A stretch of 64,000 bases of DNA from JASDSY01 sp041441465 (lineage in GTDB: Bacteria; Muiribacteriota; UBA9980): positions 1-64,000 of the forward strand of contig JASDSY010000029.1 of assembly GCA_041441465.1 (NCBI GenBank). Direction: 5' to 3'. Below, in pieces: positions 1 to 11,700 of this stretch. Numbering within the stretch: position 1 is the first letter of the stretch; each line of letters begins with the position of its first letter. The notes under the pieces were generated by a model, which was given only the letters and a program-made list of their open reading frames with translations, did not search any database and was not told the DNA's origin. The translations under genes were made by a program, and so were the position numbers.

Positions 1-1395
1 TTACTTTTTATTATACATTGTGTTCGGGGTGTCCGTCAAATCGGGTACAGGTCAGTGGACTGGCCTGAAAGCAAAGTTCTTGAAATTCATTCGCTAAAGG
101 AAAATTTCAGAGCCATGTCTGATAAGTTAAAAGAAAAATTTATGGAACAGAAAAAATATAACAATGAATTATTATTTTTGAACGATGAGTTGAAAACCGC
201 TAAAAATACAGCCGAAGAAGCCAACGCTTCAAAAAGCAGGTTTTTAGCGTATATAAGCCATGACATCAGAACTCCTATGAACGCTGTGCGCGGTATGATC
301 GATATAATAGAAGGCGATCCATACTCTTCCGAGATTAAAGAATATCTCGGAGTAATGCGCCAGTCATCCGATATGATGATACAGCTTTTAAATGATTTAC
401 TCGATTTTTCCAAAATAGAGGCGAATAAACTGAGCCTTGAATCTATAAATTTTGATCTTACTGAAGTGCTTGAGCATGTAATTAAACTTTTTATGCCGGC
501 AGCCAGAAAGAAAAATATAAATTATTATTATTTGATAGCTGACGATGTGCACAGGACACTGAACGGCGATCCGCTCCGGTTAAGGCAGGTTTTGATAAAT
601 CTTGCCGGCAATGCCGTTAAATTTACCGAAAAGGGTGAAATACGCATCGAAGTATCTAAAAATAGCGACTCTACCTCTGAAAAAGAAAGCCTTATTTTCA
701 AAGTATCAGACACCGGCGTTGGAATTTCTGCTGAAAATCAGAAAAAAATATTTGAAACGTTCACCCAATCTGATGCGTCGATCAGCAGAAAATATGGCGG
801 CTCTGGACTGGGACTTGCGATATGCAGATCTCTGGCCGTGATGATGGAAGGTGATATATGCCTCGAAAGCAGTCATAATATCGGCAGTACATTTATTTTC
901 ACAGCGAAATTGAAAAAAATTGAAGCTTCGACTATAAAACCAAATTATAACGCGCCAATGCTTGACGTTGGAAAAAATCTGATTTCCGGGAAAAACGATA
1001 TTAAAGTTCTTGTTGTCGATGACAACGAGGCAAACCAGTTTTTGCTCATGAAAATATTAAAAAAGAAAGTTAATACCATAAAATTAGCTTCGAATGGTGT
1101 TGAAGCTTTAAAATTGCTTGAAAACGAGCCTTTTGATATTATGTTTACCGACTTGCAAATGCCGGAATTAGACGGATATGAAACCACGATAAGAATAAGG
1201 TCCGGCAAGGTACCGGAATATAATAAAAACATTATTATTGTCGCGATGACTGGAAGCGTGACTATGGAAGAACGCCAGAAATGCCGCGCGGCAGGAATGA
1301 ACGTATATATAACTAAACCGTTCAATGTATTGGAAATAATAGAAATAGTAGATAAGTTTTTGAAAAATGATATTAATAATTTGAATCGAAGTTGA
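1..1395 (+). CDS. Hybrid sensor histidine kinase/response regulator, 5' end cut by window
   Basis: The reading frame is open to base 1, so the GTG at 55 is probably not the real start and the sensor part lies outside the window. Just before and after base 55 there is the end of a hydrophobic segment followed by HAMP-like text (LKENFRAMSDKLKE), then a coiled coil. Numbering from the GTG, the H-box SHDIRTPMNA puts the phospho-accepting His at 69. N, G1 (SDTGVGIS) and G2 (GGSGLGLAI) boxes of the HATPase follow. A C-terminal receiver has the acidic pair VDDNE, phospho-acceptor Asp366 (FTDLQMPELDG) and a late Lys (ITKPF). All catalytic residues are present, so this should be an active membrane-bound phosphorelay kinase. 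The output partner is not in the window. Confidence 0.9.
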   Translation, partial: LLFIIHCVRGVRQIGYRSVDWPESKVLEIHSLKENFRAMSDKLKEKFMEQKKYNNELLFLNDELKTAKNTAEEANASKSRFLAYISHDIRTPMNAVRGMIDIIEGDPYSSEIKEYLGVMRQSSDMMIQLLNDLLDFSKIEANKLSLESINFDLTEVLEHVIKLFMPAARKKNINYYYLIADDVHRTLNGDPLRLRQVLINLAGNAVKFTEKGEIRIEVSKNSDSTSEKESLIFKVSDTGVGISAENQKKIFETFTQSDASISRKYGGSGLGLAICRSLAVMMEGDICLESSHNIGSTFIFTAKLKKIEASTIKPNYNAPMLDVGKNLISGKNDIKVLVVDDNEANQFLLMKILKKKVNTIKLASNGVEALKLLENEPFDIMFTDLQMPELDGYETTIRIRSGKVPEYNKNIIIVAMTGSVTMEERQKCRAAGMNVYITKPFNVLEIIEIVDKFLKNDINNLNRS

Positions 1396-1469
1396 AAATA
1401 ATGTATTTGGGTTTTATTTATAACTGTCAGGGCGGATAGCGGCTTAAAAATACTATAGTTAAGGTATTG

Positions 1470-1497
1470 TTGATATATAATTTTAAATATATATAAT
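1470..1497 (+). promoter_or_regulatory. Possible sigma-70 promoter for pentapeptide-repeat gene
   Basis: TTGATA at 1470-1475 and TATAAT at 1492-1497 are separated by 16 bases. The surroundings are extremely AT-rich, so a chance match is possible. Confidence 0.35.
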
Positions 1498-1572
1498 TTT
1501 TCTTTAAATTATAATATTTTTGTTTTTATAAAGTTTTTGAATAAGCTTACAGGAAAGATATGAGGTAATAAA

Positions 1573-2175
1573 ATGGACGCATTAAATGAAATAGGTGAAA
1601 TTTTAAATTCTGACGATTTTGAATGCAGTGAGTTTCATAATATTAAAGCATCTAAATGCGATTTTTCGGGAAAAATATTTTCTGAATGTTCATTCAAGGA
1701 CTGCGATTTCGCCGAAGCTAATTTTACGCTGGCTAAATTTCAGGAATGCGTTTTTGATAACTGCAATCTGTCTCTGGCTGATTTTAAAAATACATCCGTG
1801 CAGCAGGTGGAGTTTAAAAACTGTAAAATTCTCGGCGTTAATTTTTCATACTGCAATTCTTTCGCGTTTGATATGAAATTTAATAAATGCCTCATAAATA
1901 ATTGCAATTTCAGCGATATTAAACTGCGGAAAACATCGTTTGCGGGCTGTGAAATAATAACGACTGATTTTATAAATAATGACTTTTCGGAAGCTGATTT
2001 CAGCGGCGCATCATTCCGCGATACGGTTTTTAAAAAGGTAAATTTATCTAAAGCGGATTTTTCTAACGCCGCCGGTTATCAGATAAACCCATTTGAAAAT
2101 AACATCAAGAAGGCGTCATTTTCCATGCCGGAAGCCATGAGCCTTCTTGAATATCTCGATATAGTCATAAAATAA
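1573..2175 (+). CDS. Pentapeptide-repeat protein
   Basis: A 200-residue protein made almost entirely of pentapeptide repeats of the A(D/N)(L/F)xx type, for example ADFSGASFRD and CDFAEANFTLAKF, from about residue 20 to 170. Such repeats fold into a right-handed four-sided beta helix. The central Phe at nearly every turn is visible, and Cys is unusually frequent. No signal peptide or membrane segment is seen, so it is probably cytoplasmic. A weak ribosome binding site (TGAGGTAA) precedes the ATG. It stands alone between a sensor kinase and an opposite-strand gene. Family members include Qnr-like DNA mimics and many proteins of unknown role, and nothing here identifies a function. Confidence 0.85.
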   Translation: MDALNEIGEILNSDDFECSEFHNIKASKCDFSGKIFSECSFKDCDFAEANFTLAKFQECVFDNCNLSLADFKNTSVQQVEFKNCKILGVNFSYCNSFAFDMKFNKCLINNCNFSDIKLRKTSFAGCEIITTDFINNDFSEADFSGASFRDTVFKKVNLSKADFSNAAGYQINPFENNIKKASFSMPEAMSLLEYLDIVIK

Positions 2176-2224
2176 AGAAATAAAGCAGAATAAATTACTG
2201 TTCTTAATAAAAATATTTATTTCA

Positions 2225-5200
2225 TTATTCTTTTTCGATAAGCACTTTAGTCATTATACCCGTTACGGTGAATGAAAGCGAAGTTTTTATCTTTTTTATT
2301 CCTCTGAAAAATTTTACAAGTTCATTTTTTTCGTCAAGCTCGGCTGGCTGTAACGCGTTATAAATATTCCCGTGCCGTGTGCACGATATTATATCGCGTG
2401 TTTTGTCGTATGCATATTCGCCGCCTGCCGGGCAATAAGGAAAATAGCCGTTGATTTTTAATGATTCATTTTTTATGTTTTCGATAGATATTTTTCTGAA
2501 TTTATTGAGCGCGTAAATCGGCCATAAATTAGTATGGCAGGCCTGGCGCATTTTTTCGCTCCATTTGATGTTATAGGTTCTTGAAATTTCGCTGAAATTT
2601 TCCGGCCTGATTTCGAGCGTAAAATTTGCCTCATCGGTGCCGCCTGATTTGGAAGCGCCTGTTAATGCGTCAAGTAATACGTTCCTTTTGGTGCTTATCA
2701 AAAGGTTATTGTCATGCACCATTACGTGAAAATTAAGGCCGATCATGAAAAACTGAACATTTATCGAATATATGGATGGGCTGTTTTCTGCGGGTTTTAC
2801 TTTATAAAAATTAAAGTCATATTCGCCGAACCGCCTGCTTTTAACTGCCGCCTCTTCTTTCATATAATTTAAAAGCTCATTTAAAAAAGATTCAGCTTCT
2901 TTCTGATTTGTCACTTCAATCGATACAAGCAGCGGATGATTCAACGCAGACATTAAAAAAGCTCCGTAAATCATAAAAGAATCGCGGGCTGAAAATTGTA
3001 TCAACCTCGAAAAAAGCGGTTCGAATGTGAACCGTATGTCACTGTCGATAAAACTGATGCTGACATTATTTCCGATGAAATTTAAAAACCTGTCGACTGT
3101 AAATGAAGTAGATGACAGGGCATCGTTAAATAGCCTCAGATTTTCCTGATTTTTGAGGTTGATTTTGGCGTTTAACGAAAATATCTTTCCCTTTATGTCC
3201 GGATTATAAAATTTGACTGGCTTTCCGCCGCATGTTTCAAGCAGGCCGTTATAAATGCTGTTTTCGACAAGCGGTAAGATGCATGTTTCGAATGATAACA
3301 AATTTTTGCTGTTTTTGATCCTTATTCCGACCGGGTCGAAAAATTTTGACCAGTAATTATTATATTCGCGCGCGAATCTTTTATATTCCTCAGATTCGTT
3401 ATAGGAAACCGTTTTAGGGACCATTTCACATATCGGCGTTATGAATCTTAATTTGCGGTGTTTCGAGCATACAGGTTCGAGGGTTTCGGCGTCAATCGTA
3501 TATGTGCCGCCGTCCGGGCAGAATATATAGCTGCCGTCAAGATATCCGCCGGCTGTGAGTTTTTCAATAGTTGGTTTTTCCGTATTGCCGTCCATATAAT
3601 AAAATGTTATTGCGTTATTTAAAAGCCTCATGCTTACAGTGCAATGAAGGCGGCGCTGCCTTTCGACTTTCCACTCGGGGTTTATTAGTTTCCTGATGTG
3701 GCTGTCTGAAAGGTATAAAAACGCGTTTTCATTATCAGCGCCAGTTTCGTATATGGTTCTCATGTAAAGGAAATCGTCGGCCTGCGCCATTGATTTTTTG
3801 GGATTTTCAACGGTATTTATAATTTTTGCTACAGCCTCTCGCGAATTTGAATAAACTGTAAAGTCTTTTACTGCGCATGAATAAGAGGAGACTGTTCCAT
3901 CCGGAGTGGTTACGGCCCTGATTTTAAAATTGCCGATATTTATCATTTCGTCTTTAAGGTTTTTATATTTATTTTTTGCTTCGATAAAATATTTAGAGAC
4001 ATTTAAATCGAAAACTGTTTTATTTTTGACGCTGAATATGACTGTCAAGTCGGTGCCGTCGTCTAAAAACGGATCGTTGCCGCATATTGCCATATCGTCT
4101 ATTACCTTATCGCCGAATAATCTTGTCAATTCTGACATCTGAAGGCAAAGCTGCGTCAGGTATTTTTCCTTTATACGGCTGTCTGTCGCCGAAATCTGCA
4201 TTAATTCAAGGAAATTAGTTCCCCATTTGTCCATCATGTCGGAAATTTCTATATGATCGTTTATATTCGAAAAATGCAGATAATAAAAATCGGCCGGGAT
4301 TAGTGAATCGATCGCATAAGTTTTGGGAGTTTTGCCGGCGAGCATTAATTCGAACGGATGTGATTTTATATTCGGCGCTTTGATAGTTTCTATATTTACG
4401 CTTGTATAATCGCTCTTTTGGGAAGTTCCTGCCATGCGGTCAAGCTGAAGAGCTTCCTGGATTGCTAGAAGGCCGCTTGCCATCGAGTAAAGATCGGGCG
4501 ATTGCGTAAAATTACTATTCATCGAACTGTATTGATCTTTTACTTCTGATTCTGACGTCGTTTCTGACGTTATAAACCTTTTAGCCGATTGGTTCGCTAT
4601 ATAACCAAAGACGCTTTCCGATGAAATGCTTTTTAGTTTTTTGAAATAATCTTTTTGTACGGCAAGCCACTGTTTGAATATTGTTTTATCGGCAGGTGCT
4701 GACGGCGGGATACTTAATGAAATTTCAATTATGCTTTCATTTGTTTCGAAATTTATTAATGAGATCGTTTCCGGGCCTGGTTTTGAAAACCTGCCTATGA
4801 CATATATTTGGGTTTCATTGGCCAGGTCTTTTTTGTCAATATTGTGGTGACCGCGGCTGCGGTAAAGCTGGTTATATAATCCGCTGGTTTCCTTGTCAAA
4901 AACTTCGCATTGCTTGTTTAATTTTTCTATTTTTGTTTTGAGCGCCGTGATTTTTTTCTCCAGAAGCTCGACTTCGTGTGAACTTGAGTTCATTTCTCCG
5001 TTTTTTATTTTTGCGGCGTATTTTTCGTTAAATGCGAGGTCTTCGCTTGCCGCGTTTTTTTCTTTGTAAAGCGGGTATTTCTGCTTTTCAATTTGGTCTA
5101 TTTTTTTGCGAAGCGCCTCTTCTGTCCTGGTATCGTCATCATATTTTAAATTGCCGCGTTTTTCAGATCTCGAATCTGACAGGTAAATTTCAGTCAAATT

Positions 5201-5389
5201 TCCGGTTTTAGAAATCGGTATTATAGATTTTAACGGATTGTTTTTTAACTCAGCGCTTGAAACGGTTACTTTGAATATGCCGATTTTTTCATCTTTGTAA
5301 TAAGCGGTGTCATAGGCAAATGCGCTGCTGAAAATGGAAAAGGTAAAAACTGGAATTAAGGCGGAAAAAATGATTTTAATGAGTTTCAT
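2225..5389 (-). CDS. Large secreted protein with coiled coil and two pilin-like CPxGG...CxxH motifs
   Basis: A 1054-residue protein with a clear signal peptide (KLIKIIFSALIPVFTFSIF, then cleavage near AFAYD) and a strong AGGAGG site before the ATG. Residues about 85-165 form a charged coiled coil. The rest is globular with no membrane segment, suggesting a periplasmic or surface location. Two short motifs share identical spacing: C624-P-D-G-G...C641-S-K-H644 and C986-P-A-G-G...C1003-T-R-H1006, that is C-x16-C-x2-H. Similar CPxGG...C(S/T)xHG endings are known from type IV pilin-like proteins, so they may be small disulfide or metal-binding knobs. I do not recognise the full-length family. A weak resemblance to DUF3352-type proteins in the C-terminal half is only an impression. 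Confidence 0.8.
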   Translation of the reverse strand: MKLIKIIFSALIPVFTFSIFSSAFAYDTAYYKDEKIGIFKVTVSSAELKNNPLKSIIPISKTGNLTEIYLSDSRSEKRGNLKYDDDTRTEEALRKKIDQIEKQKYPLYKEKNAASEDLAFNEKYAAKIKNGEMNSSSHEVELLEKKITALKTKIEKLNKQCEVFDKETSGLYNQLYRSRGHHNIDKKDLANETQIYVIGRFSKPGPETISLINFETNESIIEISLSIPPSAPADKTIFKQWLAVQKDYFKKLKSISSESVFGYIANQSAKRFITSETTSESEVKDQYSSMNSNFTQSPDLYSMASGLLAIQEALQLDRMAGTSQKSDYTSVNIETIKAPNIKSHPFELMLAGKTPKTYAIDSLIPADFYYLHFSNINDHIEISDMMDKWGTNFLELMQISATDSRIKEKYLTQLCLQMSELTRLFGDKVIDDMAICGNDPFLDDGTDLTVIFSVKNKTVFDLNVSKYFIEAKNKYKNLKDEMINIGNFKIRAVTTPDGTVSSYSCAVKDFTVYSNSREAVAKIINTVENPKKSMAQADDFLYMRTIYETGADNENAFLYLSDSHIRKLINPEWKVERQRRLHCTVSMRLLNNAITFYYMDGNTEKPTIEKLTAGGYLDGSYIFCPDGGTYTIDAETLEPVCSKHRKLRFITPICEMVPKTVSYNESEEYKRFAREYNNYWSKFFDPVGIRIKNSKNLLSFETCILPLVENSIYNGLLETCGGKPVKFYNPDIKGKIFSLNAKINLKNQENLRLFNDALSSTSFTVDRFLNFIGNNVSISFIDSDIRFTFEPLFSRLIQFSARDSFMIYGAFLMSALNHPLLVSIEVTNQKEAESFLNELLNYMKEEAAVKSRRFGEYDFNFYKVKPAENSPSIYSINVQFFMIGLNFHVMVHDNNLLISTKRNVLLDALTGASKSGGTDEANFTLEIRPENFSEISRTYNIKWSEKMRQACHTNLWPIYALNKFRKISIENIKNESLKINGYFPYCPAGGEYAYDKTRDIISCTRHGNIYNALQPAELDEKNELVKFFRGIKKIKTSLSFTVTGIMTKVLIEKE

Positions 5390-5759
5390 GGCACTTCCTC
5401 CTGATAAAGAGCAAATTTAAACTATAGTTCTTAAATATTATATACTAAATACGCGAGCTATTCAATGAAAATTTATCATGACGGTTACACCGCATAATAA
5501 ATTCAGTTAATATTATTTTTTATGTCGGCGGTATGGCAGATTAAGGACCGGTTTTAATATTGCTCTATTAAAATTTAAATGATATAATTGGATTTGCCGG
5601 AACAAATTTTATTTTAAAGCGCCGGCTAAAATAATTTTAGAAACATATTATTTTTTATTATGTTGTTTTATGAATATACAATATTAACAATACTTTTACT
5701 TTTACGCCGTCTCGGTATTAATTAAAATAATTCTGCTTCGGCAAAATATGGTGGGGGCT
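5390..5759. other. Divergent intergenic region
   Basis: 370 bases between divergent genes. The left part holds the minus-strand promoter. On the plus strand I find no convincing -35/-10 pair for the HEAT gene, only a weak TTTACG/TAAAAT near 5700. No hairpins or small genes are evident. Confidence 0.5.
5437..5465 (-). promoter_or_regulatory. Sigma-70 promoter for the 1054-residue protein
   Basis: Read on the minus strand, TTGAAT (5465-5460) and TATAAT (5442-5437) are exactly 17 bases apart. The start codon follows about 45 bases downstream with a strong ribosome binding site. Confidence 0.65.
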
Positions 5760-8700
5760 ATGAAAAAAATTATATTATTGATAATCTTATTTTTGATTGT
5801 GCAGCATCCGGCATATTCCGCGCCGTCAATTCCAATTGAAAAAGTTCCTGCCGATACGCCTTATAATGTTTTGTGCCAGATAGAAAGGCTTTATTCGCCA
5901 TGGCAAATCGAAAGGCTCAGGGCAGTTGATAAACTTGAAAAAATAGGGCCGCAGGCTCAAGCAGCGTTTCCTTTTTTGAAAACTATGTTCTGGCAGGAAG
6001 ACCGTTCTATCGTAATAGACAACGAAATAATTCCGCCAAAAATCATAAGGGCGATGTTTAAGATCGATAAAGAAGCTGCCGCTGAGACACTAAGGCAAAC
6101 TATATCCATAGACGGCTCGAAGGAAATTTTAATTTATGACAAAAATAATACCGTTGAACTTGGGGTATTATGTATACGCCGTGATTGCGAATTGCGAAAA
6201 ATAGCCATCGATGAACTTTTTAAAATGAATAACGCCGGATTGACTGAGCTTTTAATAAAAAATCTTGCGATTGAAGATGATATCAGCATAGTTATTCAGA
6301 CAGTTGATATTCTCGCTAAAATTCTTGATAATGAGAAATTGAAAAAGTTTTCCGGTTTTATCACTAATGAAACATTGTTCAGAAGTACGAATATTAAAAA
6401 TATTGTTAAATATAATATTTTACCATATATTATTAATGTTTTGGTTGAAGAAAATATTAATAAGTCTCAGCTTTTTATATTCGGCCTCACTGATCCTTTG
6501 TGCGATTCGAGAATGCGTTATCCGATGAATGAAATAATTAAAATGCTTGACGGAAGAAACCCGATTGATAAAATGCTGGCGCTTGAAAAATTTATCGAGT
6601 TTGACGATTCTGCCGCCGTAATTTTATTACGTCAGGCAGCTTTAAACAGCAACGAATCGTTAAGGCTCTTTGCATTTCATAACCTCAAGTCTTATGATAA
6701 ATCGTGCGATGATATTTATCGCAAAGCATTATCTGATCCGTCGTCAGCAGTAAGATTCGAAGCCGTAAAGTTTATTGAAAAATTTGATGCTTCAGAAAAA
6801 ATTTCGGCATACGAAAAATTTCTTGCGAGCCAGATTGACGCAGATAAAAAATTATATGTAATCAACGAATTGAAAAAAATAAAAACGCCTGATGCTAAAA
6901 GACTTCTTATTTCAGCATTCAAGAATGAAAATAACGGTTCTATAACAACCGCTTTCTGGGAAAGTATAGGTGCATTTGACGACAGTGAGGCAGTTTTGCT
7001 CTTGAGTAATGAGCTTGATAAAGGTTGGATGGCGTCTTGCGATGAAAAACTGATTTTTAAAATTCTTGCCGGGATGAAAACTAGTGAAGCATGGGAAGTT
7101 TTGAAAAAAAAGCTGGCTCTTGAACATAACTCACTAAGGCAAAATTGTATTAATGCTCTAGGCGATGCCAGATGTGAAAATGCGTTTGACGAATTAATGA
7201 AAAATTGTGATAAACATAAATTTATTTCGCAAGAATTAGCTGCTGCAATCAGAAAAATTAACTTCAAAAAAAAGAATAAATGCGCCGGCAGATTTTTGAA
7301 TAGCGCTGACAGGAAAATTAAATTGGAGGGGCTTAAAGCTATAATCGAAAACGGCGAAACTCTGCCCGTTGAATTTGTGCTGGAAGCCGTAAAAAATAAT
7401 GACAATTTTATTTATTATGATTTTGAAATTAATTGTTTTCAGCCGTTATGCGTTGCAGCTCTCGCTAAATTAATAAAAAAAGATGATACTGTTTCAATAG
7501 CCCTGCTTTGTGAATCACTAAAAAGTATCGATCCTTTGCTGAGAAAAACCTCTGCGCTAGCTCTTTATGAAATAGGATGGCAGCCTTCTAATGATTCTGA
7601 AATGGCTTATTATTATATGGCTTCCGAAAATTTTTTCGTCTGTTCGCGTCTTCCTGAAAGTGCCAAAAATATTATAAAAAATGAACTTAAAAATGCCGAT
7701 TCAAAAATAAAACTATCTGCAATGAAAGCGGTTTCTAAATTTGACGACCAGAATTCCGGTGGTCTCATGATTAACCTTATCGGCGATAATGATGAAAATG
7801 TGGCCGTTGCGGCTTGCCGGCACGCGGCAGCGAAGGATATTATCCAAAATAGTTCAAAGCTGTTAGATGCATTGAAAAAATTCAAGATTTTAAGCAGTAA
7901 GAATGAGGTTATCGATCTTCTTATTAATTCGGGCAATCCCGATATACTCCGTAAGCTTATTCATGTTATGGATACTGACTTGAAAAATATAGATCATTCG
8001 CCGCGTAAGGCAAAAATAAGTAAATTAATTGCCTCGGATGAAAAGTACACTGAATTGCTAATGCGGCATTCCGTCTCTAAAGATGATTTTGAAATTTACC
8101 ACTTAATTAAGGAAATGCCTAAACTAAAAAACGATATGCTGCGTGACTTTGTCCTGAAAAATCTCAGAAATACTTCGTCTGAGCCGAATGTAAGAAAAGA
8201 AGCAGCTCTCTTGCTAAAACGTTCCGATACTTCCATAAATAACGATATCGACCGAATGTACTACGCGTTTGCGCTGGAAGATTACGAAACGATACAAAAT
8301 AAATCTTCGATTTATGATGATATTATTATTTCTGAATTTAATAATGCTTCGCCGCCTTTAAAAAATATGCTTATAGATTATATGTCGAAGTTAAAAACTA
8401 AGAAGATTGTTGATTTTTTGACCGCAAATATTAATAACTCTAAAAATATAAATATCGAGACAAAAAGAAAATTTGTAAAGGCGCTTGGAGACATTAGTGA
8501 TACAAATTCGGTTGAGTTATTGATTAAATGCCTTGATGTAAGCGGCCTCGAGGAAGCAGCGGCATCGGCATTAGGCAGTTCAAAAGATGCACGGGTTCTG
8601 AAAATTTTAGTATCTAAAAGTAAGGATAAAACATTTAAAGCTGAAATTGCGCTGATAAAATCACTTGCGATGTTTGATGATACCGACGCAGTCGAGGCAA

Positions 8701-11700
8701 TTGGCGATATTATGTTTAATGACAATGATTTTATATTTAATTCGGCGCTTGGAGCTTTAGCTAAATATGATCTTGCCAGGACGAAAAAAAAGGTCGACGA
8801 AGTTTTATCGAAGAAAAACTGGCGTGAGTGTTCGATTATCGCAAAAACGTTTAAATGTAAGAATTATATGCCGGCCGGTGATAAAACTAAAGTAAATTAT
8901 TATCTGCCGCTTTTATGCGAAGGCGAATATTATCGCAGATATTTGAATTCGCCGATAGGACAATATAATCCTGACGAGTTAAAGAATACTTATGTTTCGA
9001 AATACGCGGCAGATGAACTTATTAATTTAGAAAATGAGTGCATTAAAGAATTTTCAGCAGTTAAAGACGATGAAGCATTGAAAATTCTGGCCGGCGTTTT
9101 AACTGAAACAGAAATAAAGAAACCAGATCCGCTCAAAATGTATATACTCAGATATGATGAAAAACAATTAGAATTTATGAAGTTAGTCATAATAAAAGCG
9201 GTTTCGAAAAGTAAAAGTAAAATTATTCATGACGCGCTTAAGCAGGTCTTGAAAGATCCTGACAGTATTGTGAGATGTGCCGCCGAAGAGGCGCTTAAAC
9301 ATATTTCAGACGATACTATTCCTGATTGGAACTTAGTAAAAAAAGAAGCCGACGAAGCCAAAAAAAGAGAACTTTTCAATTACATGAAAAATACTAAACT
9401 TGACTATGAAGTGGAAGAAACTTTAGAAAAACTGAAAAAACTTGATTGGATGCCGGCAAGCGATTATGAGAAAACTATATGCCTGCTTTTGAAAAACGAT
9501 ATGAGCGGCTTGAAAAAAATGGGCAGGCCGGCCTTTGACTGTCTGATAAACGAATCAAATAAGCCTGATTCAAATCTTCGTGAGCGTTCGCTGAATGCCG
9601 CTGCTAAAATTTACAATTCGGATGCCGGCGATATCATGCTTCAATTTTTTCAAGGCAGTGAGCCCGGCTTAAAAATTATAGCCGCTCGTTATCTTGCTCG
9701 CAGCGGCGGACAAAAATATGCTAAGATGATTGCATATTCAGCATTGTCGGATCAGAAAACAGGCGAAAGCTTAATGAACATTCTGGCTGAAACCCGTCCT
9801 GAGAATATTGAAAATTATATCGTGCCTTTTATATTTACTGGCGATTACGGTTTTGGAAACCGTGCGGTGCTGGCGCTCGAAAAACTCGGCTGGCGCCCAA
9901 AAAATGAAGTCGAAAAAGCTTATTATTACATGTATAGCAGCAATTTTAAAAAAGCAGCCGAAAATTATGACGATATTTCAAGAATACTTAAACTCGAGGA
10001 GAAGGACCAATTTTCGCTATGCCGTGGGTATGCCGGAAATTTTTTGGTCAGGATGCGCGATTTGAAGAATGCTGATCAAAATTTGAAAGTTGATGCGGTG
10101 CCGGATTATGCCAGAGAGCGTATAAGTAAAATCTTAAGTTCAGTGAGCGATACCGGCGTTATATACCTGATTGACCAGATATCGCTTAATGACGGCGCGG
10201 AAGCCGGGCAGTATCCCGAGGATATTTGTTCTGTTATTAAAAGTACGGACCAGGTTGAAATTTTGAACGGGCTTTTGAATAACGATTACTGGCGCATCAG
10301 AAAATACGCTGCTGAAGCGCTGGGAATGATCGCCGGCAAAGCAGCGTGTCAGGGGCTTATAAATTCTTTGAACGATCTTAATGAGGAAGTTATAGCAAAC
10401 GCCGGATTGGCCCTGGCCCGAATGGACTGCCGAAGCGCTGAAGCTGAAATTTTAAAAAAATTGAAGCAGTCGGTTAAATATAAAGGCGATTTGATTTTTG
10501 CCAAATTAGGCGAGGCGCTGCTTAAGTTAAATAAAGCGAAGGCGGTTGATTTTTTGATTGAATGCCTGAACGATAGAAAGGAAAATATCAGGTATTGCGC
10601 TGAAAGGCTGCTCGGGACCATTGACGATCCGCGAGTAATAGCCGCGCTTGGCGAAAAAATTTTCAGCAATGATCTTAATGAACGGAAAATTTCAATCCGC
10701 TCGCTTGCCAGGATAAACAATAAAAACGCTTTACCTTATATTTTGAAAGCTCTGAAAAAGTATAATCTTGAAATTAAAAATGAAGCCGTAGAGTTATTGA
10801 AACTATGGAATTCTGAAACAGAGGCGATTGAAATTCTCCGGCCGTTAATTAATGAATGGCCTTATGATAAACGCTTAATTACAATTGATCTTCTTGAAAA
10901 ATTAAATTGGCGTCCGCAAAATAATATAGAAAAGATATATTATTTTACGGCGAAAAAAGATTATAATGCCGTAAGTAAAATTGACGCCGAAACAGCTTCA
11001 GAAGTCTTGATTCATGAACTCGGAAAATACCATTACGCCGACGCCGTTATTGCGCTCGAGAAAATTAACAGCCTGAAAGCTCGCGAGTATTTGTTCGAAT
11101 TTATATTTTCTAATGGATATTTTCAATATTCCGACGTTTTTATAGCTAAAATCAATGAAGCTGAAATTAAAAAAATTATCGAATTAGCAAATTCCGAAAA
11201 AAAAATCGGCAAAAAAAGAAAAATTATTGAGATTATTTCGAAATTATCAAACCCTGACGTATTAAAATTTTTGATGGAAAATATTTCTAATAATGACGAT
11301 TCGATAAGGTATAACGTTGCGTGCGGCCTTCAAAATTATAATGAACCCGAAGTGATTGACGCGCTTAAAAAATTGACCGAAAAGGATTTTGAATTATCAG
11401 TCAGGTGCGCTGCTGCCGCTTCGCTTTTTAAAATCGCTGGTCCGGCCTCGCTTGATACTGCAGGAAAGCTTTTAAAGTCAAATATTGCGGAACTTATCTC
11501 TATGTCAATTTCTGCTGTTGAAAAATTTAACGGGTTTAAGTATATTCCGGAGCTTACAAATTTATTATCGGACAGTTCCGATAAAATACGTAAATTGGCG
11601 GTTGAAGCATTGCAAAGTCTTAAATGGATTCCCAAAACTGACTATGATAAGGCATTTTATTATTTTGCAGCGAATTGCACATCCGAAATAAACACATTAA

